A stretch of DNA of 64,000 nt, taken from a virus. The translations under genes were made by a program, and so were the position numbers. Location of the stretch: IMG/VR virus record IMGVR_UViG_3300032291_002681, positions 27,071 to 91,070 of that record; one strand, 5' to 3'. The notes under the pieces are model-generated. The model saw nothing but the letters and a program-made list of their open reading frames with translations. It had not been told where the DNA came from and did no database searches. Shown here in pieces: positions 43,410 to 52,333 of this stretch. Positions within the stretch are counted from its first letter, which is position 1, and each line of letters starts with the position of its first letter.

Positions 43410-44792
43410 ATGGCAAAGAAAAAGATTCTGTTACTTTCAGATGATTTAAGAATGGCAAGTGGTATCGCCACAATGTCAAAAGAGTTAGTATTAGGTACTA
43501 TACACAAATATGATTGGTTTCAAGTAGGAGCCGCAATTAATCACCCAGAAGCTGGAAAGATTTTAGATTTAAGTGAAGATATCCAAAAAAACTATGGAGT
43601 AGAAGATGCTTCTCTAAAAATACTTCCTTGGAATGGATATGGTAATGCAGATTTGATTAGACAATTAATCAATTCAGAGCAACCGGATGCTATCTTACAC
43701 TTTACTGACCCTCGTTATTGGACATGGTTATATGATATCGAACATGAAATCAGACAGAATGTTCCAATTCTATTTTACGCAATTTGGGATGATTTACCAG
43801 ACCCATTGTACAATCGTAACTACTATGAGAGTTGTGATTGGATTGGTTGTATCTCTCGTCAAACGTATGGTATCATCAAAAGATTATCAGCATTGGATAC
43901 TAAACCAACTTGGAAACCTAAAAAGGATTGGCAGGTGAGTTATGTACCACATGGTATTAATACCGATTTATATAAACCAACCGATGTACCTGCTGAATAT
44001 CGTAAAGAAATTTTAGGTGATAAAGAATATGATTTTGTGTTGTATTGGAGTAATAGAAATATTCGTAGAAAACAACCTGCAGATGTTATCGTAGCTTTCC
44101 AAAAGTTTTGTAATAAGATTGGTAAAGAAAAAGCGGATAAATGTGTATTGTTAATGCACACACAGCCCGTTGATGAAAACGGAACGGATTTACCAGCAGT
44201 AATCGATGCAGTAGCACCTAATTGTAATATTATATTTTCAGAAAAGAGAAGATTACAACATGAATTGAATTGGAATTATAATATAGCAGATGCAACCATT
44301 AATATTGCTAATAACGAAGGGTTTGGATTAGCAACTGCGGAATCGGTAATGGCCGGAACTCCAATTATTGTAAACGTAACTGGTGGGCTGCAAGACCAAT
44401 GTGGATTTGAAGTTGATGGTAAATTACTAACAGCCGATGATTACATTGAGATTGGTTCACTTCACCAATGGAGACAATGGGAAGGAAAAGCTAAATCTGG
44501 TCCTTGGGCATTACCCGTTTGGAGTAGAGCATTGGCATTAGCAGGTTCAGTACCAACACCATACATTTGGGATGATAGAGTTGATATAGAGGAAGTTGCT
44601 GAAGCAATTGAGAAAATGTACAACATACCAAAAGAAGTTCGTAAAGCAAACGCACTAATAGGTAGAGAAGCGTTTATCGGAGAGATGGGATTAACACATA
44701 CAAATATGTCTCAGCAATTAGAAAACGGAATCGAATCGGTTTTTGAAAATTGGAAACCAAGAGAAAGATTCGAAGTATTTAAAATTAAATAA
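43410..44792 (+). CDS. GT4-like glycosyltransferase
   Basis: A 460-residue GT-B-fold protein. The N-terminal domain starts 'KKKILLLSDDLRMASGIATM', with 'VPHGINTDLYKP' at the domain junction. The C-terminal 'NEGFGLATAESVMAGTPIIVN' is the E-x7-E nucleotide-sugar motif of family 4. It transfers a sugar from a nucleotide donor. It lies 9 nt before a second GT4-like gene, opening the glycosylation island. Confidence 0.85.
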   Translation: MAKKKILLLSDDLRMASGIATMSKELVLGTIHKYDWFQVGAAINHPEAGKILDLSEDIQKNYGVEDASLKILPWNGYGNADLIRQLINSEQPDAILHFTDPRYWTWLYDIEHEIRQNVPILFYAIWDDLPDPLYNRNYYESCDWIGCISRQTYGIIKRLSALDTKPTWKPKKDWQVSYVPHGINTDLYKPTDVPAEYRKEILGDKEYDFVLYWSNRNIRRKQPADVIVAFQKFCNKIGKEKADKCVLLMHTQPVDENGTDLPAVIDAVAPNCNIIFSEKRRLQHELNWNYNIADATINIANNEGFGLATAESVMAGTPIIVNVTGGLQDQCGFEVDGKLLTADDYIEIGSLHQWRQWEGKAKSGPWALPVWSRALALAGSVPTPYIWDDRVDIEEVAEAIEKMYNIPKEVRKANALIGREAFIGEMGLTHTNMSQQLENGIESVFENWKPRERFEVFKIK

Positions 44793-44801
44793 GTTATATA
44801 A

Positions 44802-46076
44802 ATGAAACCAACATTAGTATTTCAAGGACCTATATTCACTCGTAGTGGTTACGGTGACCATTGTAGAGATTTAATGAAATCCCTACGCAAGATGGATAAG
44901 TATGATATTAAAATTATACCTTTGAGATGGGGTAATACTCCACAAAATCAAGTTGATGGTGAAAGTGAATTTGGTAGATGGATGTTAGACAGAGTTATAG
45001 GAGAAATTGGACAAAAGCCTGATATTTTTATGCAAGTTTCAGTAGCTAATGAATTCGAGCCAAAAGGACACTACAATATCGGTGTAACTGCTGGAGTTGA
45101 AACTACTATTGCACCAAAAGATTTTATTGATGGTTCTAATAAAATGAATTTAATCATTGTACCATCTAACTTTACAAAACAAAATTTAGGTGGAACTGTA
45201 TATCAACAAAAAGACCAAGCAACCGGAGAAATCGTTGGTGAGATTAAAACGGCTACTCCAATCGAAGTTCTTTTAGAAGGAGTTGATACTGAAATATTTT
45301 CTAAAGGAAGTGGTAAAGATGTATTGGCAAATGTAAAAGAAGATTTCAACTTCCTTATTGTTGGACATTGGTTGAAAGGTTCTTTAGGACAGGATAGAAA
45401 AGATATTGGTATGGCAATTAAAACATTCGCTACGGTATTTCAATATCTACCAAAAGATAAAAGACCAGGTCTTATTGTTAAAACATCTCACGCTGGGTTT
45501 AGTGTAATTGATAGAGAAGCAACTAGAGAAAAAATTGATGAAGTATTAAAATCATTTGGGGATAAGTGTCCATCTGTATATCTATTACATGGTGATATGG
45601 AAGAAACTGATATGAGTAACTTATACCATCATCCTAAAGTTAAAGCAATGATTTCATTTGCTAAAGGTGAGGGGTATGGTAGACCTATGGCTGAGTTTAC
45701 ATTAACCGGTAAACCAATATTAGCTAGTGGTTGGAGTGGACAAATGGATTTCTTACCAGCAGAACATGCAGTTTTATTAGAAGGTAGTTTAACTCAAGTA
45801 GATGAATCGGCAGCTGACCAATTTTGTATGAAAGAAGCACAATGGTTTACTGTAAACTATTCAAATGCAGCAAATAAGATTTACGATGTATTCAACAAAT
45901 ATGATTCTTATTTAGAACAATCAAAAGGTTTAAGAGAAAATACTTTGAAACATTTTACTTTAGATAATATGCATGATAAATTTACAAAATTGATGGATAC
46001 TTATGTAAAGAAGCAGCCTCAATATGTTCCATTCAATGCATCTAAAATGCAAATACCTAAATTAAATAAAATCTAG
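44802..46076 (+). CDS. GT4-like glycosyltransferase
   Basis: A 424-residue GT-B enzyme: 'LVFQGPIFTRSGYGDHCRDL' at the N-terminus, 'LLEGVDTEIFS' at the junction, 'AKGEGYGRPMAEFTLTGKPILAS' as donor motif. Related in layout to the preceding gene, so the pair may add successive sugars. The targets could be DNA, fibre or capsid, and the neighbouring fibre gene favours a structural target. Confidence 0.85.
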   Translation: MKPTLVFQGPIFTRSGYGDHCRDLMKSLRKMDKYDIKIIPLRWGNTPQNQVDGESEFGRWMLDRVIGEIGQKPDIFMQVSVANEFEPKGHYNIGVTAGVETTIAPKDFIDGSNKMNLIIVPSNFTKQNLGGTVYQQKDQATGEIVGEIKTATPIEVLLEGVDTEIFSKGSGKDVLANVKEDFNFLIVGHWLKGSLGQDRKDIGMAIKTFATVFQYLPKDKRPGLIVKTSHAGFSVIDREATREKIDEVLKSFGDKCPSVYLLHGDMEETDMSNLYHHPKVKAMISFAKGEGYGRPMAEFTLTGKPILASGWSGQMDFLPAEHAVLLEGSLTQVDESAADQFCMKEAQWFTVNYSNAANKIYDVFNKYDSYLEQSKGLRENTLKHFTLDNMHDKFTKLMDTYVKKQPQYVPFNASKMQIPKLNKI

Positions 46077-46079
46077 TAA

Positions 46080-46550
46080 ATGCCATTTTCTTTAGAATAT
46101 AAGCCATTAATAGAGTCTCAAAATATTGTTTCGAAGACAATGATAAGACCACGAAATATATACAGAATTAAAAGTTATAAATATGTGGATGGGAAAACTA
46201 AGAGTTTAGAGGGAGTTGAAACGGCGCTAGTTTTTGTTATTGGTATATCTCCTGAAAAAGTAGTATCTTGTTTAAAAATAAGTTTAATTAAACCTCTTTT
46301 GTTCTTTAGATGGTTAGTAAAATTATTTGAGGCCGGATTAAGTGAAGAAGAAATAAGAAAAGCAGAATTGTTGGAAGAATTAATTGTACTTGATGCAAAA
46401 GATGGTAAAAAGATATTTAATCAATTTGTAAAAAGAAGCAGATTATACGCACAAAACCCCACACCATATAGAACATACCTGCTACAGAATATAAAAAGTA
46501 TAGAGGAAGTGAAGATAAAGAAAGAAATTTTTCTAAAGTATGTAAAATAG
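46080..46550 (+). CDS. Hypothetical conserved-type phage protein
   Basis: A 156-residue protein: 'MPFSLEYKPLIESQNIVSKTMIRPRNIYRIKSYKYVDG', a central hydrophobic 'ALVFVIGISPEKVVSCLKISLIKP', and a helical, charged second half. The combination of an SH3/KOW-like beta start and helices is suggestive but unassigned. It lies 3 nt after a glycosyltransferase gene and before the fibre promoter. Function unknown. Confidence 0.62.
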   Translation: MPFSLEYKPLIESQNIVSKTMIRPRNIYRIKSYKYVDGKTKSLEGVETALVFVIGISPEKVVSCLKISLIKPLLFFRWLVKLFEAGLSEEEIRKAELLEELIVLDAKDGKKIFNQFVKRSRLYAQNPTPYRTYLLQNIKSIEEVKIKKEIFLKYVK

Positions 46551-46581
46551 TTATTCCTATTCCTCTTTTTACCTTTTATTT

Positions 46582-46589
46582 ATATTTAT
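46582..46589 (+). promoter_or_regulatory. Candidate late-type promoter motif before tail fibre
   Basis: ATATTTAT followed by TCGTATAAC, 36 nt before the fibre ATG. No TTTGG box upstream. Confidence 0.4.
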
Positions 46590-46625
46590 TCGTATAACAT
46601 TCAAATATACAAAGAGTAATATAAA

Positions 46626-48803
46626 ATGGCATTAACTAAACGTCTAACAAAAGGGTCTCCACTTACCGCCGGGGAGATGGATAATAATTTAGATTATCTG
46701 GAAAGCTTATTAGAAGCTGGTACGAGTGGAACATCTGGTACATCCGGTTCAAGTGGCACATCCGGAACATCCGGTTCAAGTGGAACTAGTGGAACATCTG
46801 GAACGGGAACTGCAGGAACTGCGGGAAGTTCAGGTACATCTGGAACTAGTGGAACTAGTGGAACATCTGGAACAAGCGGTACATCTGGTACATCTGGTAC
46901 ATCTGGAATTAAAGGTGATTTATTTCAATCAACATCATCAAACTCTTTAAATTTAACTACACTTACTGATAGTGATACTATTTCAATTACAATAGGAACT
47001 GGGTTGTCTTGGACACCTGGTCAACAAATGATAGTAGCTAATACTGCAACTAATAAATTAGATGTTACTGTATTAACATATAATTCGGCAAACGGACTTC
47101 TCACAGCTGATATTGATACTGGTGGTGTGAGTGGTAGTGGTACATATACTTCTTGGAGTATAAATACAAAAGGTGCTACGGGACAGGCTGGTACATCTGG
47201 TTCTTCTGGCACATCTGGAATTAATGGAACATCTGGAAGTGGCGGTACATCTGGAATCGATAGTACATCTGGAAGCGGAGGAACTTCTGGTACATCAGGA
47301 ACTTCTGGTACATCAGGAACTTCTGGAACTTCTGGTACATCAGGAACTTCTGGAACATCGGGCACATCAGGAACTTCTGGTACATCAGGAACAAATGCAA
47401 CTGCAGGAACTTCCGGTACATCGGGAACAAGTGGAACTTCCGGTACATCGGGAACAAGTGGTGCAGGTACATCTGGTACATCCGGAACTTCTGGAACATC
47501 TGGTACATCCGGAACTTCTGGAACAAGTGGGTCTGGAACTTCTGGTACATCTGGAACAAGTGGTGCAGGTGCAACTATAACTGGAAATACACCTAATGGA
47601 GTAATAACATATAATGCAGCGCCTGTTGGGTTTAATGTAGAAAGTAATCTTCAATTTGATGGGGGTTTATTATTAGTAGAGGGTGATATATCGGCATCTG
47701 GTACATTTACCGCTTCATTATCAAGTGGATATACTTGGGTTGGTGGTGCTGGTAATAGAGCTAGATTGGTAGCAACCTCATCGTTTGGTGGTGGAACTGC
47801 AACTACCGATGGTATATTTAAAACAACTGGTTCAGTTGTAGCAACAACAAACGCTGTACAAATTACTGGCTCATTGGATATAGATGGACCTATGACCGCA
47901 TCTTTAAGACAAGGATATGTTTGGGTTGGTGGAAATACGAGTAAAAATAATTTACAAGTAGCAACATCATCATTGGGTAGTGCATTAACATTACAGGATG
48001 GAATACCAACAATAGTTCCTTCTGTAAATAGAATAGTATTTAGTGGTGCAACCGTTACCAATAATAGTGGTGGCCAAGTTACTGTTACAATTACAGGTGG
48101 AGGCGGAGGTGGTACATCTGGAACTTCTGGTGTTAATGGATTAAATGGAGTTGCCGGTACAAATGGAACATCGGGAGTAAATGGTTCATCGGGGTTTGGT
48201 TCTAATGGTACTAGTGGTTCAAGTGGAGTATCTGGTACAAATGGACCGGCTGGTACATCTGGTACAAGTGGAGTAGATGGTATTGGTACTAACGGTACAT
48301 CTGGTACATCTGGTGTTGGTACAAATGGAGTTAATGGTTCTGCCGGTACTGATGGAACTTCCGGAACATCTGGTACATCCGGTGGTACTGGTAGTAATGG
48401 TGTTAATGGAACATCCGGTACATCGGGAACAAACGGAAGTTCTGGTATAACCGGAGGTGGTGGTACAGCAGGTACATCTGGTACATCTGGAACGTCTGGT
48501 ACAACTGGATTATTATCATTAAGTGGTACAGCTAATAATGGAGTTATTACTTATGATGGTGTAGTTACAACTGGAGTTGTTGAATCTGCGCTTACATTTG
48601 ATTCAACCACTCGTACGTTGGAATTAAGTGGTTCGGCAGATATATATGCAGCAGCTAGAATAAGAGGTACACTATGGGCAGGTAATACTGCACCAGCAAC
48701 TATAACTGCAGCAATTGGAACATTGGTAGTATCACAATCATTGGGTGGTGATAGAGGTGACTTGATGTATTATAATGGCGCATCTTGGGTTAAAATAGCA
48801 TAA
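46626..48803 (+). CDS. Collagen-like tail fibre / structural protein with Gly-Thr-Ser repeats
   Basis: A 725-residue fibre. The N-terminus MALTKRLTKGSPLTAGEMDN with a following coiled-coil-like 'NLDYLESLLEA' is a common attachment end of phage fibres. Three collagen-like Gly-X-Y blocks, mostly Gly-Thr-Ser, occupy about residues 32-95, 183-318 and 495-628. Between them are beta-rich modules, including two related copies ('GTFTASLSSGYTWVGG', 'GPMTASLRQGYVWVGG'). The C-terminal ~95 residues ('VITYDGVVTTGVVESALTFD', 'GDLMYYNGASWVKIA') should form the distal tip. The repeats probably trimerise and expose Thr/Ser. Confidence 0.82.
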   Translation: MALTKRLTKGSPLTAGEMDNNLDYLESLLEAGTSGTSGTSGSSGTSGTSGSSGTSGTSGTGTAGTAGSSGTSGTSGTSGTSGTSGTSGTSGTSGIKGDLFQSTSSNSLNLTTLTDSDTISITIGTGLSWTPGQQMIVANTATNKLDVTVLTYNSANGLLTADIDTGGVSGSGTYTSWSINTKGATGQAGTSGSSGTSGINGTSGSGGTSGIDSTSGSGGTSGTSGTSGTSGTSGTSGTSGTSGTSGTSGTSGTSGTNATAGTSGTSGTSGTSGTSGTSGAGTSGTSGTSGTSGTSGTSGTSGSGTSGTSGTSGAGATITGNTPNGVITYNAAPVGFNVESNLQFDGGLLLVEGDISASGTFTASLSSGYTWVGGAGNRARLVATSSFGGGTATTDGIFKTTGSVVATTNAVQITGSLDIDGPMTASLRQGYVWVGGNTSKNNLQVATSSLGSALTLQDGIPTIVPSVNRIVFSGATVTNNSGGQVTVTITGGGGGGTSGTSGVNGLNGVAGTNGTSGVNGSSGFGSNGTSGSSGVSGTNGPAGTSGTSGVDGIGTNGTSGTSGVGTNGVNGSAGTDGTSGTSGTSGGTGSNGVNGTSGTSGTNGSSGITGGGGTAGTSGTSGTSGTTGLLSLSGTANNGVITYDGVVTTGVVESALTFDSTTRTLELSGSADIYAAARIRGTLWAGNTAPATITAAIGTLVVSQSLGGDRGDLMYYNGASWVKIA
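46719..46910 (+). repeat. Gly-Thr-Ser coding repeat block 1
   Basis: Tandem 9-nt units (GGN ACN/AGN TCN/AGN) with varied codons, about 64 codons. Coding repeat, not CRISPR. Confidence 0.9.
47173..47578 (+). repeat. Gly-Thr-Ser coding repeat block 2
   Basis: Longest collagen-like block, about 135 codons, with occasional Asn, Asp and Ala. Higher-order repetition is visible at the DNA level, so the copy number may vary by slippage. Confidence 0.9.
48109..48510 (+). repeat. Gly-Thr-Ser/Asn coding repeat block 3
   Basis: More diverged block, rich in Gly-Thr-Ser, Gly-Val-Asn and Gly-Thr-Asn triplets, leading to the C-terminal tip. Confidence 0.88.
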
Positions 48804-48821
48804 TATAAAATAAAATAAATT

Positions 48822-48857
48822 AAATGGGTAATTCTTAAAAAAGTTACCCATTTTTTT
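48822..48857 (+). terminator. Rho-independent terminator after tail fibre
   Basis: AAATGGGTAA/TTACCCATTT, ten pairs, twelve-base loop, T7 run. It separates the fibre gene from the glycan operon. Confidence 0.88.
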
Positions 48858-48877
48858 ATGCTTTACTCAAAAACTTT

Positions 48878-48885
48878 ATATTTAT
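48878..48885 (+). promoter_or_regulatory. Candidate late-type motif upstream of glycan operon
   Basis: ATATTTAT then ATATACAAA, just after a terminator and 34 nt upstream of the TTTGG box of the next promoter. The operon may therefore be read both early and late. Confidence 0.35.
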
Positions 48886-48911
48886 ATATACAAATATATT
48901 ACTGAAATAGA

Positions 48912-48943
48912 TTTGGTAATGTAAGAAAAAAATGTTATATTTG
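48912..48943 (+). promoter_or_regulatory. Bacteroidetes-type promoter for glycan operon
   Basis: TTTGG at 48912-48916, 19-nt spacer, TATATTTG at 48936-48943. The ATG lies 5 nt downstream, so the first message is probably leaderless. Confidence 0.82.
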
Positions 48944-48948
48944 TATCT

Positions 48949-49578
48949 ATGATAAATGTTACTTACGCAATTACGGTTTGCAACGAATTAATTGAAATTA
49001 CAAACCTTATAAATTTCCTACATCCTAGGCTAAAAAAAGATGATGAAATATTAGTACAATATGATTCAGATTCTGTTACATCTCAAGTAAAAGATTATTT
49101 AACTATATTAACTCAACTTCATTCGAATGTTAGAGTTATGGGATTTCCTCTTAATAAGGATTTTGCATCTTATAAGAATAATTTGAAAAACCATGCAAAT
49201 GGTATGTTCATCTTTCAGATAGATGCTGATGAAATGCCATCTGAATACTTAGTAGAAAATTTACAATATTTTTTAGAATCGAACAAAGAAGTAGACCTTT
49301 TCTTTGTACCAAGAATTAATACGGTAGAAGGATTGACGCCAGACCATATTAAAAAATGGGGATGGAAAGTGGATGAAAAAGGATGGGTAAACTTTCCAGA
49401 TTATCAAACCCGTATCTATCGTAGGACATCTGAAATAGAATGGCAAGGTAATGTACATGAAAGAATTGTAGGATACAACACACTTTCAGTATTACCACAA
49501 GAAGAAGAATATTGTTTATATCATCATAAGCAGATTGAAAGACAAGAAAAACAAAACGCTTTATATGATACAATCTAA
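48949..49578 (+). CDS. GT2-like glycosyltransferase
   Basis: A 209-residue GT-A enzyme. 'VTYAITVCNELIEITNLINFL' is the family 2 opening, 'FIFQIDADEMPSEYLV' contains the D-x-D metal motif, and 'YQTRIYRRTSEIEWQGNVHE' matches the acceptor-side segment of short GT2 enzymes. It is the first gene of a long operon running to 62349. It overlaps the next gene by 14 nt. Confidence 0.82.
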   Translation: MINVTYAITVCNELIEITNLINFLHPRLKKDDEILVQYDSDSVTSQVKDYLTILTQLHSNVRVMGFPLNKDFASYKNNLKNHANGMFIFQIDADEMPSEYLVENLQYFLESNKEVDLFFVPRINTVEGLTPDHIKKWGWKVDEKGWVNFPDYQTRIYRRTSEIEWQGNVHERIVGYNTLSVLPQEEEYCLYHHKQIERQEKQNALYDTI

Positions 49579-50572
49579 GATAGCTTTCCTTACCGAAATG
49601 GGATTTGTTGGTAAGATTCCAGCTAATCATCCAAATATGAGAACGGAGTTTGCTTGGATGCATGCTTTAGATGCTGACCATTATAATCTCCATCTATTTG
49701 GTTCTGATAAAAATTTGACAGGTTATGACCATGTCTTCATCATATTTCCGAAAGGTAAAACATTTTTAAGTTCGGAAGGTAGTACATTGGTAAGAGGTAC
49801 TAATCCAGTTTCAGAATTATTGAGGCAAGATATAGTTGAAAGGATTAAAGCAAAAGGTAATGGTTCAGTTCACTATGTTCAAGAAGGACCTCATTGGTGG
49901 TATAACGATTATGAAATAGCAGACCAAATTTACTTCTTTAATTTCTTACAATCTTGCGATTCAATCTTTACTCACAATGATTCGGATGTGATGTATTATA
50001 AAGGATTATTTCCAAACAAACCCATAAGACCTATTGGTACACTAATGATTGATACTCTAATCAAAGATATAGTACCTACAAAAGAAGATAAAGCAATTAT
50101 AGGTGGTAACTTCGCAAGATGGTATGGTGGATTTGAAAGTTACATCATAGCTAATAATTTTGAAGTACCTATTTGGGCACAAACATCACACGCTATGAGA
50201 ATTGGTGAAGATAATATGGATAACCTAACTCACTTACCCCGTATGATGTGGGGAGAATGGATGCAGAATTTATCAACATTTAAATACGGTGTTCACATGA
50301 TGCCAACGGTAGCAGCTGGTACATTTGCTCTTAATTGTGCATACTTTGGAATTCCTTGTATCGGAAATATGGACGTGGATACCCAAATGTTATGTCACCC
50401 ACATACATCAGTATTGGTTAATGATTTAGAGAGTGCTAGAGAGTTAGCAATTATGTTAAGAGAAGATAAAGAGTTTTACGATAAATGTTCCAATACAGCA
50501 AAGCAGAGATACGAAGAATGTTACTCACAAAGAGTTTGGACAGAAAATATTAAAGAAGCATTAGATATATGA
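49565..50572 (+). CDS. Glycosyltransferase-like protein (GT-B fold)
   Basis: A 335-residue protein from the ATG at 49565. A TTG extension to 49535 is unlikely. 'SKIAFLTEMGFVGKIP' at the N-terminus and a C-terminal domain with 'GVHMMPTVAAGTFALNCAYFGIPCIG' resemble the donor-binding half of GT-B transferases. The final helix 'RYEECYSQRVWTENIKEAL' crosses back as in GT4 enzymes. Donor and acceptor unknown. Confidence 0.7.
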   Translation: MIQSKIAFLTEMGFVGKIPANHPNMRTEFAWMHALDADHYNLHLFGSDKNLTGYDHVFIIFPKGKTFLSSEGSTLVRGTNPVSELLRQDIVERIKAKGNGSVHYVQEGPHWWYNDYEIADQIYFFNFLQSCDSIFTHNDSDVMYYKGLFPNKPIRPIGTLMIDTLIKDIVPTKEDKAIIGGNFARWYGGFESYIIANNFEVPIWAQTSHAMRIGEDNMDNLTHLPRMMWGEWMQNLSTFKYGVHMMPTVAAGTFALNCAYFGIPCIGNMDVDTQMLCHPHTSVLVNDLESARELAIMLREDKEFYDKCSNTAKQRYEECYSQRVWTENIKEALDI

Positions 50573-51339
50573 TAACAGTTATTTTAAATGGTTACAAAAG
50601 AGGGGAGAATCTAAATGAACAAATAGAAGCTCTCAAAAATCAAACATTACCGCCGGATGAGATATTAGTATGGTACAATAATCCCGGCGATAATGATTTG
50701 ATTAATTATGATATTGGTACGGAAGTTCCTGTTGCATATTGTAATTACAACTTCGGAGTGTGGGCAAGATTTTACTTTGCTATGAACGCTAGAAATCCTT
50801 ATGTATGTGTATTTGACGATGATACAATTCCTGGTAAAAAATGGTTAGAGAATTGTATGAACACAATGAAAGAGAAAGAAGGATTGCTGGGAACGGTAGG
50901 ATTACTTTATCTAAATCCATTACCACCACAACATTCATCATACTATGAACATTACTTAAGATTTGGATGGCCTGATTTGGGTAATAATGATAGGACTGTA
51001 GAAGTTGATTTAGTAGGACATAGTTGGTTCTTTAAGAGAGAGTGGTTACCTATTATGGTTAGAGAATTACCAGACCCTAAATATAATACCTGTGGTGAAG
51101 ATATGCACTTCTCCTATATGCTACAAAAGTATGCTGGAATTAAAACGTATGTACCACCACACCCTCGTTCTGATATAGAAATGTGGGGAAGTACTAAAGG
51201 TGCAACTTATGGTGGTGATGCTAACTCACTTTGGGAATCGAACCAAAGAAGTGTAGATGGTACTCCATTCAAGCAATTGATGAATCAGTATTTTAACGAA
51301 CAAAGACAAAAAGGTTGGAAATTAGTAAATGAAAAATAA
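50569..51339 (+). CDS. GT2-like glycosyltransferase
   Basis: A 256-residue GT-A enzyme: 'ITVILNGYKRGENLNEQIEAL' opening, 'NPYVCVFDDDTIPGKKWLE' with the D-D-D metal motif, and 'DLVGHSWFFKREWLP' then 'CGEDMHFSYML' as the acceptor/catalytic region. ATGA overlap with the previous gene. Confidence 0.83.
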   Translation: MITVILNGYKRGENLNEQIEALKNQTLPPDEILVWYNNPGDNDLINYDIGTEVPVAYCNYNFGVWARFYFAMNARNPYVCVFDDDTIPGKKWLENCMNTMKEKEGLLGTVGLLYLNPLPPQHSSYYEHYLRFGWPDLGNNDRTVEVDLVGHSWFFKREWLPIMVRELPDPKYNTCGEDMHFSYMLQKYAGIKTYVPPHPRSDIEMWGSTKGATYGGDANSLWESNQRSVDGTPFKQLMNQYFNEQRQKGWKLVNEK

Positions 51340-52333
51340 ACCACTATTAATATGTTTCGGAACTAGACCTGAATGGTTAAAAGTAAAACCTCTTATCGAT
51401 ATAATGGATGAGAAGGAGTACCGATTATTATTTACAGGTCAGCATGAAGACCTATTAAATGATATTTCAGTAAATTATAAAATTCCAATTGCACAATCAC
51501 TTAGATGTGGTAGGTTAGATAATGTTATAGCATCTTGTATATCAGAATTCCCACCATATAAATTTAGTGGTGTATTGGTACAAGGTGATACAGCATCCGC
51601 ATTTGGATGTGCATTAGCAGCTTATCATAGAGATATTCCAATTTATTATATGGAAGCTGGGTTACGGAGCTACGATTTGGAAAACCCATATCCTGAAGAA
51701 GGTTATAGACAGATGATAGCTCGTTTAGCAGATGTGAATTTTGCACCAACACAACTATCAGCTGATAACTTAATTGCGGAAAGAGTAAAAGGTATTGTTC
51801 ATATAGTTGGAAACACTGTATTGGATAATCTTACCAAATATGAGAAGGGTATTTATGGTGATACTATTTTAGTAACAATGCATCGTAGAGAAAATCATCA
51901 TTGGTTAGACGAGTGGTTCAGAGAGATAAATGCGTTAGCAATAAGGTATCCAAATTTAAAATTCGTATTACCTATCCACCCGAATCCAAACGTTCAGAAA
52001 TGTAAGCATTTACTACATAATGTGGATGTTATAGAACCATTAACACACGATGAAACAATTAAACTTCTTAGAGATTGTAAATTGGTTATAACTGATAGTG
52101 GTGGATTGCAAGAAGAAGGTTCTTTTTTTAATAAGAAAGTAATAGTATGTAGAAAAACAACCGAAAGACCTGAAGGTATCGAAACTGGTCATCTTTATAT
52201 GTGTGAAGACCCAAAGAAACTGGCTGAATTATTTGGTGAATTAGAAAATAATTCGTATATTTGTAAACCTTGTCCTTATGGAGATGGTAGAGCAGCTGAA
52301 AAGATTAAAAAGATATTAGATGAAGAACTTTAG
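51329..52333 (+). CDS. UDP-GlcNAc 2-epimerase-like (WecB family)
   Basis: A 334-residue GT-B-like epimerase that would convert UDP-GlcNAc to UDP-ManNAc or a related pair. Signatures: 'CFGTRPEWLKVKPLID', 'VLVQGDTASAFGCAL', 'IYYMEAGLRSYD', 'ATMHRRENHHW'-like segment, 'ITDSGGLQEEGSF'. It supplies an amino-sugar donor for the surrounding transferases. Confidence 0.87.
   Translation: MKNKPLLICFGTRPEWLKVKPLIDIMDEKEYRLLFTGQHEDLLNDISVNYKIPIAQSLRCGRLDNVIASCISEFPPYKFSGVLVQGDTASAFGCALAAYHRDIPIYYMEAGLRSYDLENPYPEEGYRQMIARLADVNFAPTQLSADNLIAERVKGIVHIVGNTVLDNLTKYEKGIYGDTILVTMHRRENHHWLDEWFREINALAIRYPNLKFVLPIHPNPNVQKCKHLLHNVDVIEPLTHDETIKLLRDCKLVITDSGGLQEEGSFFNKKVIVCRKTTERPEGIETGHLYMCEDPKKLAELFGELENNSYICKPCPYGDGRAAEKIKKILDEEL

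Noticed and set aside
47021-47365. Minus-strand ORF rich in Pro-Glu-Val-Pro-Asp repeats, and a His/Gln-rich + strand ORF at 47173
   Set aside because: Both are other-frame readings of the Gly-Thr-Ser coding repeats of the fibre. No start signals, and no minus-strand genes elsewhere.
46719-47578. Repeat array that might be taken for CRISPR
   Set aside because: Nine-base, in-frame coding units with no spacers of constant length. Clearly collagen-like coding sequence.
49535-49564. TTG-started N-terminal extensions (also at 3284, 40078, 55087 and 63429)
   Set aside because: Each adds residues that do not fit the protein family or overlap regulatory sequence. In-frame ATG codons lie just downstream.
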